From Candidatus Gastranaerophilales bacterium (GTDB lineage: Bacteria > Cyanobacteriota > Vampirovibrionia > Gastranaerophilales > Gastranaerophilaceae): 64,000 bases of DNA. Below are positions 35,068-43,462 of the stretch, piece by piece; position 1 is the first letter of the stretch; each line of letters begins with the position of its first letter. Below the pieces are notes generated by a model. It was not told the DNA's origin, did no database searches, and was given only the letters and a program-made list of their open reading frames with translations. The position numbers were made by a program, and so were the translations under genes. The stretch covers positions 19,098 to 83,097 of the forward strand of contig CALVEB010000009.1 in NCBI GenBank assembly GCA_944326465.1. Reading direction: 5' to 3'.

Positions 35068-35708
35068 TATAAAAATCCATTCTCCTGTAAAAAGTTTTGA
35101 GTAATCTTACTTACATTATTGTTCGGGGACAAGAATTTTTCAACATATCTGCCTAAAATATCTGTTTCAATATTAACATTGTCACCTGTTTTCAGTTCTG
35201 ACAGAGTTGTGTTGTTAAAAGTATGCGGGATAATTGCGGTTTTAAAGGTATTACCTTTAATTTCCGCCACGGTTAAGCTTACACCGTCTATTGCAACAGA
35301 TCCTTTATGTACAACATACTTACATTCTGTTTCCGGAAGTTCAAAATACAGTTCATAAAACTCATCAAAATCAACTTTTCTCACAAATTTTCCAATGCAA
35401 TCCACATGTCCCTGTACAATATGCCCGCCCATACGACTCAACGGGGTAAGTGCGCGCTCAAGATTAACCTTACTGCCTGCTTTAAACTTTTTAAATGTTG
35501 TAACATTAAGGGTTTCTTTACTAACCTGAACGGTAAATGAAGTATCGTCGAATTTAACAACTGTTTGACAACAGCCGTTAATCGCGATACTATCACCGAT
35601 ACTTATATCATCAAGAATCTTTTGACAGCGAACAACAAGACGGGCACCGCCATATTCCGGCGTAAAAGCTTTTATATCTCCTGTTTCTTCTATAATCCCT
35701 GTGAACAT
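35067..35708 (-). CDS. ribE: Riboflavin synthase, alpha subunit
   Basis: Riboflavin synthase dismutates two molecules of 6,7-dimethyl-8-ribityllumazine. The 213 residues show two lumazine-binding repeats: MFTGIIEETG at the start, then MGGHIVQGHVDCIG in the linker to the second repeat, and SLTVAEIKGNTFKTAIIPHT in the second. It is the first gene of the rib run. I see no FMN riboswitch signature in the leader. Confidence 0.95.
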   Translation of the reverse strand: MFTGIIEETGDIKAFTPEYGGARLVVRCQKILDDISIGDSIAINGCCQTVVKFDDTSFTVQVSKETLNVTTFKKFKAGSKVNLERALTPLSRMGGHIVQGHVDCIGKFVRKVDFDEFYELYFELPETECKYVVHKGSVAIDGVSLTVAEIKGNTFKTAIIPHTFNNTTLSELKTGDNVNIETDILGRYVEKFLSPNNNVSKITQNFLQENGFL

Positions 35709-36126
35709 AATTATATTATATCATAAAAATTATACCGCACCTTTTCCATTTATATATTTTTGGGGGAAACTTTTATATTTTAATGAAAAGTATAGGATCT
35801 GGTAAAACATAAATTGCAATAATTGCAAATCTAAAGAATTGTTTTGTATTTTTAAAGACATTTCTTAGTAATTCAATGTTATCAATAAATAAGTTTTTCT
35901 ATTGTATTAAACAATAATTAAATGCAGATAACTGTTCTGAATAAAAAGCACGTCTGTAATTCATTTCCCTATTTTATTACAAACATTTTTGTTGGGGTAG
36001 AAACAACCTACAACTACAACTTGTCGCGTTAATCGTGGTGCCGTATAAATGATGGCTTGATTTAGTTTATGCTGGTTGGGCTTTCAGACCAACTATAAAA
36101 CTTTTTCTTTTTACCCAAAAAGTAAC
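35709..36126. other. Intergenic region without a recognised gene
   Basis: This 418-base AT-rich gap lies between ribE and the tRNA. A hairpin GTTGG/CCAAC (about 36083-36101) is followed by a T-rich run on the plus strand. A reading frame of about 21 codons on the minus strand near 35900 has weak support and I do not call it. No FMN riboswitch core is seen. I find nothing else. Confidence 0.6.
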
Positions 36127-36187
<61 letters not shown>

Positions 36188-36198
<11 letters not shown>

Positions 36199-36538
36199 AG
36201 AGTATAAGCTGGATTTTCGGGATTAATTGTGGCGGCGGTAGCGGCGCTACCTAGCCTCTCTCAAAAATAATCCACTGGATTATTTTTGTTCGGCAGAGTG
36301 CCACAGTCCCAGAGTATAAGCTGGATTTTCGGGATTAATTGTGGCGGCGGTAGCGGCGCTACCTAGCCTCTCTCAAAAATAATCCACTGGATTATTTTTG
36401 TTCGGCAGAGTGCCACAGTCCCAGATATTAAATTGTAAATTGGGTGTTCTTGTGGCCAAAGTAGCCGATGCTACTTTTCCTCTCACTTAAACAATCGCAC
36501 CGGATTATTTTTGTTTGACAGAGTGCCACAAACCCAGA
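36188..36538. repeat. Tandem repeats of about 112 bp that include the tRNA 5' end
   Basis: Two perfect copies of 112 bp lie at 36188-36299 and 36300-36411, and a third, diverged copy of 113 bp at 36412-36524. A last copy of only the first motif is at 36525-36538. Every unit begins with GCCACAGTCCCAG or a variant, the reverse complement of the first 11 bases of the tRNA with its leader. Each unit also carries an AATAATCC/GGATTATT hairpin and a GGTAGC/GCTACC hairpin. In the diverged copy the second stem is kept by paired changes (AGTAGC/GCTACT). They lie upstream of the tRNA in its direction of transcription. Confidence 0.9.
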
Positions 36539-36661
36539 TATTTAATTATCACTTCCCGAACCTATCGCCGGCACAGGATTTGTACAACATATTTATTATT
36601 TAATCTGAAAAACAGAAAAAAATCAACCCCTTATTTAAAAATCATGTTATAATATAATCAA

Positions 36662-38335
36662 ATGAATGAGCAGCTTAAACAAACTCTTAAACTTCTGCCG
36701 TCGCTTCCGGGGTGTTATATATATTATAACAAGGAAGGCGAAGTTATCTATGTCGGAAAGGCCAAAATCCTTAAACGACGCGTCTTGAGTTATTTCAACC
36801 GCAAGCACCATGACAGTGTTAAAGTTCAGGTTCTGGTTTCTCAAATTGAAAAACTCGAATATATAATCACCAACACAGAAGTTGAAGCACTTATTCTTGA
36901 AAGTCATTTAATAAAAAAACACAAACCCCGTTATAATATTCTATTGAAAGATGACAAAAAATACCCGTATTTTCTCATTACAGATGAAGATTTTCCACGC
37001 ATTTCAATTGTCCGCAAAAAAAATCTAAACCCCGAAAAAGGCCGCTATTACGGGCCTTATACAGATATACGCGCAATGCATGCCACATTAGATTTTCTCA
37101 AAAAAGTTTTTCCGCTCAAGCAATGCAAATCCCCTAAATTCCGCGACAGACCTTGTCTTTATTACCATATCGGCCGCTGTCTTGCCCCATGCCAGCAGAT
37201 GGTGTCCAGTGAAGAATACAAGGCGCTCGTTCATCAGGCTGAACTCTTTCTCGCCGGAAAGCAATCCGAATTAATGAAACAGCTGCAAGAGCAGATGCAA
37301 AAATACGCGGATTCTGAACAGTTTGAAAAAGCCGCCAAGCTTCGCGACAGCTATATGGACTTGAAAAAAACTCTCGAAAAACAAAAAGTCGTTTATGAAA
37401 ATACCAAACTCAATGAGGACGTAATCTCTCTTCTTGCAGATGACGGTATTTTCGCAATAGTAATTCTCATGATTAGAGAAGGACGACTCATTGATAAAAA
37501 AGACTTTGTTTATGAGGTCGAAGAAGACGACAGAACAGAATTTTTCGCAACTTTCTTCAAAGAATACTACAGCACGCTTACGCTTGGATATCCCGACAGA
37601 ATTGTATCAAATGAACTGGAAGCTATAGGCGAAAAGGCACTTTATGAAGAGTGGCTGCAAATCCTTGCTCAGAAAAAAGTTAAAATTTCATACGGAAAAT
37701 CCGCTCAAGGTAAAGAACTTCAGGCGCTCGCTGATAAAAATGCAAAAGTCGTTCTTGATAATGCAAAACTTTCAAAAATGTCCAAAATTAGAGACGATTT
37801 CAATGAAATAGGTTCCTATCTGGCTGAAAAACTTTGCCTTAAAAACTTCCCGCACAGAATTGAATGTTATGATATTTCGCATATTCAGGGCACAAACACA
37901 GTTGCATCTATGGTCACTTTCATAAACGGCTTAAGTAAAAAATCCGAATATAAAAAGTTCAAAATAAAATCAACAGAAGGTAAGCCGGATGACTTTCTTT
38001 CTATGAAGGAGGTCTTGACCCGCCGGTTATGTCATCTCGGCGAAAAAAACTGGGACAAACCTGATTTAATGATAATAGACGGCGGCAAAGGCCAGCTTTC
38101 CAGTGTTATGGAAATAATCAAAGAATTAGGCGTTGAAGGTATTGATGTTGTTTCTCTTGCAAAACGCAATGAAGAAGTATTTTTGCCTGAACAGTCTGAG
38201 CCGGTGCTTTTACCACGAAATTCAAGTGCTTTATTCCTGTTCCAGCGCATCCGTGATGAAGCACACAGATTCGCAATTACATATCACAGAAAATTACGTT
38301 CAAAATCCATGACTAAAAAAGCTGATACTAATTAA
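36662..38335 (+). CDS. uvrC: UvrC excinuclease subunit without the C-terminal HhH domain
   Basis: UvrC makes both cuts in nucleotide excision repair. The 557 residues contain the GIY-YIG nuclease (LPGCYIYY, VIYVGKAKILKRRV), a cysteine region (PCLYYHIGRCLAPC), the UVR motif near KAAKLRDSYMDLK, and the C-terminal RNase H-like nuclease with RIECYDISHIQG and LMIIDGGKGQLS. Full-length UvrC continues for about 50-60 residues with a double helix-hairpin-helix domain; here the protein ends after HRKLRSKSMTKKADTN. The stop overlaps dgt, so the short end looks fixed. Confidence 0.93.
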   Translation: MNEQLKQTLKLLPSLPGCYIYYNKEGEVIYVGKAKILKRRVLSYFNRKHHDSVKVQVLVSQIEKLEYIITNTEVEALILESHLIKKHKPRYNILLKDDKKYPYFLITDEDFPRISIVRKKNLNPEKGRYYGPYTDIRAMHATLDFLKKVFPLKQCKSPKFRDRPCLYYHIGRCLAPCQQMVSSEEYKALVHQAELFLAGKQSELMKQLQEQMQKYADSEQFEKAAKLRDSYMDLKKTLEKQKVVYENTKLNEDVISLLADDGIFAIVILMIREGRLIDKKDFVYEVEEDDRTEFFATFFKEYYSTLTLGYPDRIVSNELEAIGEKALYEEWLQILAQKKVKISYGKSAQGKELQALADKNAKVVLDNAKLSKMSKIRDDFNEIGSYLAEKLCLKNFPHRIECYDISHIQGTNTVASMVTFINGLSKKSEYKKFKIKSTEGKPDDFLSMKEVLTRRLCHLGEKNWDKPDLMIIDGGKGQLSSVMEIIKELGVEGIDVVSLAKRNEEVFLPEQSEPVLLPRNSSALFLFQRIRDEAHRFAITYHRKLRSKSMTKKADTN

Positions 38336-39362
38336 TCATATTAGCAAGTTTGAATAAGTAGTCATCTTTTGTGCTTGATTGAAATCCACGCGGAATAAAG
38401 TTTTCTTTAAATTTTTCAACCGCATATCTGTCTGTCATGCCGGAAATATAATCTGTTACAATTCTTTCGATTTTACTTTCATCACAGTATGGTTTAAGCA
38501 TATCAACATATAACGCAAAAAGTTCTTTTATAACCCTGCGCGCCTTTTTTTCTTCAAGCTTGGCCGGAGAATCAACATATACATTTTCAAACATCCATTC
38601 GCGGAGTTTTGTTGTGTAATACCAGCCTTCTTCACTCATCGCAACTTTAGGCATATCAAGCGAATTAAACACAACTTCGTTTATCATTTTGTCTAATCGT
38701 TTGCTCTGAATAGATGAAAAATACTGAATACAATCTTTGGGCAAATCGCTTTCGGATATTATGCCTGCACGGATTGAATCTTCAATATCATGATTGATAT
38801 ACGCTATTTTATCAGCAAGCTGTACTACCTGCGCCTCGGGTGTTTTAGGAACATATCCCCAGGTATGTGTTAAAATACCGTCAATTGTTTCGCGGCAAAG
38901 GTTTAAATCTTCAAGCACTTCAACAACTCTGACACTCTGGATATTATGGTGAAACCCGCCTTTTACAAGTTCATCCAGAACACCTTCTCCGCAATGTCCG
39001 AAAGGCGTGTGTCCCAGATCATGTCCCAGTGCAATAGCTTCTGTTAAATCTTCATTCAAGGCAAGCGAACGCGAAATTGTTCTTGCAATTTGTGAAACTT
39101 CAAGCGTATGCGTTAAACGCGTTCTAAAATGGTCATCAAAAGGTGATAAAAACACCTGTGTTTTGTGTTTTAAACGTCTAAAGGCTTTTGAATGTAATAT
39201 TCTATCCCTGTCACGCTGAAAACACGTTCTTAAATTACATTCATCTTCAAGTTTTTTGCGTCCTTTGGAATTCACGCTTTTGGTCGCGAAATCACTTAAT
39301 ATTTCAAGTTCTCTTTGTTCCAGATGTTTACGTATAATATTTTTTTCTTCGGTTGATGACAT
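38328..39362 (-). CDS. dgt: dGTPase-like HD-domain triphosphohydrolase
   Basis: This 344-residue protein belongs to the deoxyguanosinetriphosphate triphosphohydrolase family, which cleaves dNTPs to nucleoside and triphosphate. RDRDRILHSKAFRRLKHKTQV is the start of the family core, and the metal motif appears as RLTHTLEVSQIA and ALGHDLGHTPFGH. The ATG at 39362 has AAAGGA before it; a TTG start at 39377 would overlap that site. Its end overlaps uvrC by 8 bases in convergent orientation. Confidence 0.92.
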   Translation of the reverse strand: MSSTEEKNIIRKHLEQRELEILSDFATKSVNSKGRKKLEDECNLRTCFQRDRDRILHSKAFRRLKHKTQVFLSPFDDHFRTRLTHTLEVSQIARTISRSLALNEDLTEAIALGHDLGHTPFGHCGEGVLDELVKGGFHHNIQSVRVVEVLEDLNLCRETIDGILTHTWGYVPKTPEAQVVQLADKIAYINHDIEDSIRAGIISESDLPKDCIQYFSSIQSKRLDKMINEVVFNSLDMPKVAMSEEGWYYTTKLREWMFENVYVDSPAKLEEKKARRVIKELFALYVDMLKPYCDESKIERIVTDYISGMTDRYAVEKFKENFIPRGFQSSTKDDYLFKLANMIN

Positions 39363-39406
39363 ACAATATCCTTTCAAAAGGATTATAACAGAAAAATATT
39401 TATGTC

Positions 39407-40768
39407 CTATACGGCTTTTGTATTAGATTTTTGAGCCAGATGTTTTTGTCTGTACTCATCAACTTTAGTACCGACTTTGTTCATCAACATACCGGAAAGA
39501 GTACTCAAAATAAGAGCACTGCCGCCTGAAACAAGTGTTGCCCCCAGATATAATGATGTTGCAATCGCACTGAGTGCCGGAATTCCGTATTTTAAAGAAA
39601 CAGAAATCCGCTCATCATTATCTTCTGCTTTTGTAAGACCTGCTCCGACAGTTGCAAGACCGACAACCATGGACAAAAAGTCTGTAGGGGCTGAACCAAG
39701 CTGCAAATCACGGAGTTTATCAAAGAATTTGTCTGTCTCCAACTGAACCGCCCTATCCAGTTTATTGCGTGCTGCCATAGCAGTTTGCTGCATTTTTTGA
39801 AAATCTTCGGGTGAAAGTAATTCTTTATAGATCTTCATTATTTCATCCAGATGACCGTCTCTTTCTGCGCTGCCTGTAATTATATCTCTATACCAGTTAA
39901 CTTTTTTCTGCAAGAACGATTTATCATTTTGCAATATTGCTTCTGGCAGGAATGTATCGTAGAGTTCTTTATTTTTATAATTTTCTTTGACATTGCCGAA
40001 ACTCAGATCCCAAACTTTTTCCTCCAGATTTAACATAGCTTCTTTAGCATTTTTGTAACGGCCCTGAACAGCGTTTTTGCCAAAGTATCCGTTGAAGGTT
40101 TGCGCCATATTTAATTTTTTATCATTAATGACCATAAGCCATTCTTTTGCCGTCAAAGTTTTTCCGTCGATTGTAACGACTTTTTTAGGATTGGCAGCTA
40201 TGATTTTATTATCTGCCGCGCCAAAAACTTCATACAAACGGTTAAATCGGTTACGGGCATTTTCATAACCGTTGAGTACTGTTTTGCGGCTAAATCTTTC
40301 AAACACACCCGTGATTTTTTGGGCAATTTTTCGGGTCGCCTTTGTCTTATTCATTAATTTTGCAAATAATATATCTTTAAAAGCTGACGCGTTATTTATA
40401 CTGTTAAAATATTCGGCAGCTTTTTCGGTTTTGTTCAAAGAATACCGGTAAAATCCGGCCATTCTGGACGTTTTAGCTTCTTCGGATAATTTATCCAAAC
40501 GTTTTTCCAATACGCCTTTTAATTTTTCCAGCTTCTTTGTAAAACCTTTTGGCATCCCTTTCATCAGAGCGAGAACGCCGAAACCGAGCAATACAGCAGA
40601 GGTAGCTATTGTAATACCAAGTTTATGACTATGTTTTTCTTTCTCTTCACTATCAGCGGTAGTTGTTGACGATGGCACAGTAAGATATGGTGCATTACTG
40701 GTTAAAGTAAAATTGCTGAATGCATCCGGTTTATTATAAAATGTATTTGCACTAACCGTATTAATCAT
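39407..40768 (-). CDS. Unknown membrane protein with long helical middle
   Basis: This 453-residue protein starts with a Ser/Thr-rich tail of about 47 residues, then one membrane helix (LGITIATSAVLLGFGVLALM), a long basic helical segment of about 300 residues, and two more hydrophobic stretches near the C-terminus (YGIPALSAIATSLYLGATLV and GSALILSTLSG). I believe similar proteins occur in Gastranaerophilales, with no known role. It is downstream of lpxB by 73 bases and may follow the lipid A genes on one transcript. There is no signal peptide. Confidence 0.7.
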   Translation of the reverse strand: MINTVSANTFYNKPDAFSNFTLTSNAPYLTVPSSTTTADSEEKEKHSHKLGITIATSAVLLGFGVLALMKGMPKGFTKKLEKLKGVLEKRLDKLSEEAKTSRMAGFYRYSLNKTEKAAEYFNSINNASAFKDILFAKLMNKTKATRKIAQKITGVFERFSRKTVLNGYENARNRFNRLYEVFGAADNKIIAANPKKVVTIDGKTLTAKEWLMVINDKKLNMAQTFNGYFGKNAVQGRYKNAKEAMLNLEEKVWDLSFGNVKENYKNKELYDTFLPEAILQNDKSFLQKKVNWYRDIITGSAERDGHLDEIMKIYKELLSPEDFQKMQQTAMAARNKLDRAVQLETDKFFDKLRDLQLGSAPTDFLSMVVGLATVGAGLTKAEDNDERISVSLKYGIPALSAIATSLYLGATLVSGGSALILSTLSGMLMNKVGTKVDEYRQKHLAQKSNTKAV

Positions 40769-40841
40769 ATAACTACCTGCTATAATAAAAACACAAAAAT
40801 CAGGAATATTGCTTGTGTCAGGCAGTTTTTGTAACCAAATA

Positions 40842-41966
40842 TTACAATGTTAGTATTGAATTTATCTCTTTTGCTGTTTCTACAGCAGAATTTTTGTCAG
40901 ATAGACAGGATTTTACTTCGCCTAACAGTTGTATATATTTTTCTCTATAAACAGAATCATATAATATCTTTTCAATTTCATAAGATATGTTTTGAGCATT
41001 AACCTGTCCCTGAATAATCTCCGGCACAATATCTTTACCGGTAATTATGTTAGGCAGCGAAACTTTATTTATACATCTCACAATAAGATAAATAAGATAA
41101 AACAGCCATGGTCCTCTATAGGCAATAATCATAGGGGTTTGATAAAGAGCCGCCTCAAGTGCAACAGTGCCGGAAGCCAGAATTAAAGCGTCGGCAACGC
41201 TTAAAAGCGCCTGATTTTCGCCTTTAATAACTTTGATATCTGCATTTTTCAAATATTTTTTATAAGTTTTGTCAGAAAGGTTGGGCGCTTGAGATATACA
41301 GAATTGCAAGTCCGGATGTTTTTTTTGTAGTTTTTTTACTGTTTTTAAAAATACCCCCATAAGCTGATTTAATTCAAACACTCTTGAACCCGGGAAAACC
41401 GCGACAAGTTTTTTATCCGGATTAAGCCCGTGAGATTCAAAAAAAGTTTTTCGGTTAGCTTTTTCAGGAAGCTGTTGAACTAGCGGATGACCGACATAAA
41501 GTGTTTTTATTCCGTAACTTTCGTACATTTCTTTTTCAAACGGAAAAATACACAAAACTTCGTCTATATTTTTTTTAATTGTATTTATACGCCATTTACG
41601 ACTTGCCCAGACTTGCGGCGGGATATAATAACAAACCTTTATTCCGGTATTTTTAAGATGTTTGGAAATATTCAGGTTAAAAGCGCCGTAATCTATTAAA
41701 AGTACTAAATCAGGCTTATAGATATTTTTCAAATAGTCTATAGTACGCTTACCCAGTAAAATATGATCAATAATAATTTTAGGTGAAAGTCCGACAGCCC
41801 CCATTTTCTTCTGGTCAGACAAAAGTTTAACCCCTTGCGCTTTGAGATTTTCGCCGCCAATGCCTTCTATAATTATATCAGGATTTAGTGTTTTTAAAGC
41901 TTTTGCGACTTTTGAGGCATGGATATCGCCTGAATAGTCACCGGTAATTATAAAAATCTTTTTCAT
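40842..41966 (-). CDS. lpxB: Lipid-A-disaccharide synthase
   Basis: LpxB joins UDP-2,3-diacylglucosamine and lipid X to form the lipid A disaccharide. The 374-residue protein has the GT-B opening ITGDYSGDIHA, GIGGENLKAQGVKLL, the central PPQVWASRKWRI, and FPGSRVFELNQL followed by SGTVALEAALYQTPMIIAY. It starts 2 bases after lpxI, its biosynthetic predecessor. Confidence 0.96.
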   Translation of the reverse strand: MKKIFIITGDYSGDIHASKVAKALKTLNPDIIIEGIGGENLKAQGVKLLSDQKKMGAVGLSPKIIIDHILLGKRTIDYLKNIYKPDLVLLIDYGAFNLNISKHLKNTGIKVCYYIPPQVWASRKWRINTIKKNIDEVLCIFPFEKEMYESYGIKTLYVGHPLVQQLPEKANRKTFFESHGLNPDKKLVAVFPGSRVFELNQLMGVFLKTVKKLQKKHPDLQFCISQAPNLSDKTYKKYLKNADIKVIKGENQALLSVADALILASGTVALEAALYQTPMIIAYRGPWLFYLIYLIVRCINKVSLPNIITGKDIVPEIIQGQVNAQNISYEIEKILYDSVYREKYIQLLGEVKSCLSDKNSAVETAKEINSILTL

Positions 41967-41968
41967 AC

Positions 41969-42784
41969 TTATACTGCCATTATTACAATATTATTATCAT
42001 CAGCAAACTTAACAACTTTTTCTTGCTCAACAATAATTGTTTCATTAGCCTCTACTGCCAGCAAATGAGCTTTGTATTTTTTCATTGTTTTCAATGTTCT
42101 CAATCCCACTGCAGGAATATCAAACCTTTTGTCCTGCGCCGGTTTTGATACTTTTACAACCACGGCGTTTTTCTTTGCAAGTTTTGCTCCGCGGCGAATA
42201 CAGCAGTCAGTTCCTTCTATAGCTTCAACGGCCATTACCATTTTGTCTTTAATAACAACTGATTGTCCGACATCGACCTTACCCATTTCTTTTGCAAGCC
42301 AGAAACCATAATTAACATCTTCCATTTGCTCTTCTGTAGGTTTATGTTTTCCAAGAACGCCTGACGGCACCATTAAATTCTTGATAAAAATTGTTTGATC
42401 TAATACGGCAATACCGGATTTTTCAAACTCTTTAACTATCAAAAGCATGACTTCATCATCATTCAGACGTTTGACTGTTTTTAATAATTCAATAGCGCGC
42501 TTATCAAACTTGTGAAGCTGCAGCAGTACTCTTTTATGAACCTTGCCTAAAAATGTTGCCTGTTTAATTTCTTCATCCTGTAATATTTTTTCTATTCTGT
42601 TTACTTCTCCCGGATGGCAGGAATAAACTTTTGAACAGTATTTTTTTAACTGATTAACATTATCGTTAGCAAGTGAAATACAAACGACTTCAAACCCGTT
42701 TTCCTTTGCATACTGCGCCATTCTGACCGGTAAACTTCCGTCACCTGCTATTAATCCCTGTTTATGTTCTAACATTATTGACAC
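41969..42784 (-). CDS. lpxI: LpxI, UDP-2,3-diacylglucosamine pyrophosphatase
   Basis: LpxI is the alternative to LpxH found in alphaproteobacteria and others; it releases lipid X from UDP-2,3-diacylglucosamine. This 271-residue DUF1009-type protein has LIAGDGSLPVRMAQYAKENG at the N-terminus and GTDCCIRRGAKLA and VGLRTLKTMKKYKAHLLAVEA in the C-terminal catalytic domain. The GTG at 42784 fits GAGGGA about 8 bases upstream better than the ATG at 42775. It is followed directly by lpxB. Confidence 0.93.
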   Translation of the reverse strand: MSIMLEHKQGLIAGDGSLPVRMAQYAKENGFEVVCISLANDNVNQLKKYCSKVYSCHPGEVNRIEKILQDEEIKQATFLGKVHKRVLLQLHKFDKRAIELLKTVKRLNDDEVMLLIVKEFEKSGIAVLDQTIFIKNLMVPSGVLGKHKPTEEQMEDVNYGFWLAKEMGKVDVGQSVVIKDKMVMAVEAIEGTDCCIRRGAKLAKKNAVVVKVSKPAQDKRFDIPAVGLRTLKTMKKYKAHLLAVEANETIIVEQEKVVKFADDNNIVIMAV

Positions 42785-42835
42785 TTTGATGTCCCTCTTT
42801 CTGCTTTTTGATAAAAAGATTATAACACAAGAATA

Positions 42836-43462
42836 TTATTTTCTTAATCCTAAAATTTCTTTTACCTGCTGCTCGTTGAAAATTTTAGCACCGCCAAGCA
42901 GCTTTGTATTAAAGACTACCTGAGCATAAGATTCTGCTAATTCAAGTTTTAAATAAGCATCCTTTATTGTCTTACCGCCGACAATAAAGCCATGGTTCGC
43001 CATTAAAACCGCATCATATTCTTTAAAATATTTTGCAGTTTTCTCAACAAGATCCTGCGATGACGGCAAACCGTATTCTGCAAGCGGGATCTGACCGAAA
43101 TAAAAAACATTTTCGGCCATAATCGGTTCATCCAATGCTATTCCGCATGAAGCAAAAGAACTCAAATACGGGGAGTGCACATGGATAATATAATTTATAT
43201 CCTCTCGCATTCTGTAAAACTCCAGATGTAATGGGGTTTCACTTGAAGCTTTTTTATTACCCAGAATTAAATTTCCGCTAAAATCCACAACAGATAAATC
43301 ATCTTCTTCCAGATAACCGTTTGCAGTACCGCTTGCCGTTATCAGAACGTTTTCACCGTATCTTGCTGATATATTACCGGAAACTCCCGGGGTAAAATTT
43401 TTTTCACCGGCAAGTTTGCCATATTTGATTATTTCTTGTTTTAATTCTGCTAAATCTTTCAT
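42836..43462 (-). CDS. Class II aldolase/adducin family protein
   Basis: The 208-residue protein matches fuculose-phosphate or ribulose-phosphate 4-epimerase type class II aldolases. Zinc ligands are in HVHSPY and in NHGFIVGG. GVSGNISARYGENVLITASG is the N-terminal phosphate-binding signature. Its start overlaps the lptD stop by 4 bases, and it is followed by lpxI. The sugar substrate is unknown; its place in an envelope cluster suggests a role in sugar supply, but this is inference. Confidence 0.88.
   Translation of the reverse strand: MKDLAELKQEIIKYGKLAGEKNFTPGVSGNISARYGENVLITASGTANGYLEEDDLSVVDFSGNLILGNKKASSETPLHLEFYRMREDINYIIHVHSPYLSSFASCGIALDEPIMAENVFYFGQIPLAEYGLPSSQDLVEKTAKYFKEYDAVLMANHGFIVGGKTIKDAYLKLELAESYAQVVFNTKLLGGAKIFNEQQVKEILGLRK

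Noticed and set aside
35709..35830. FMN riboswitch upstream of ribE
   Set aside because: I looked for the conserved purine-rich core of the FMN element on the minus strand and found none; the leader is AT-rich and unstructured to the eye.
35890..35960. Small gene of 21 codons upstream of ribE
   Set aside because: It has a possible ribosome site but no recognisable features and lies in AT-rich sequence; chance is likely.
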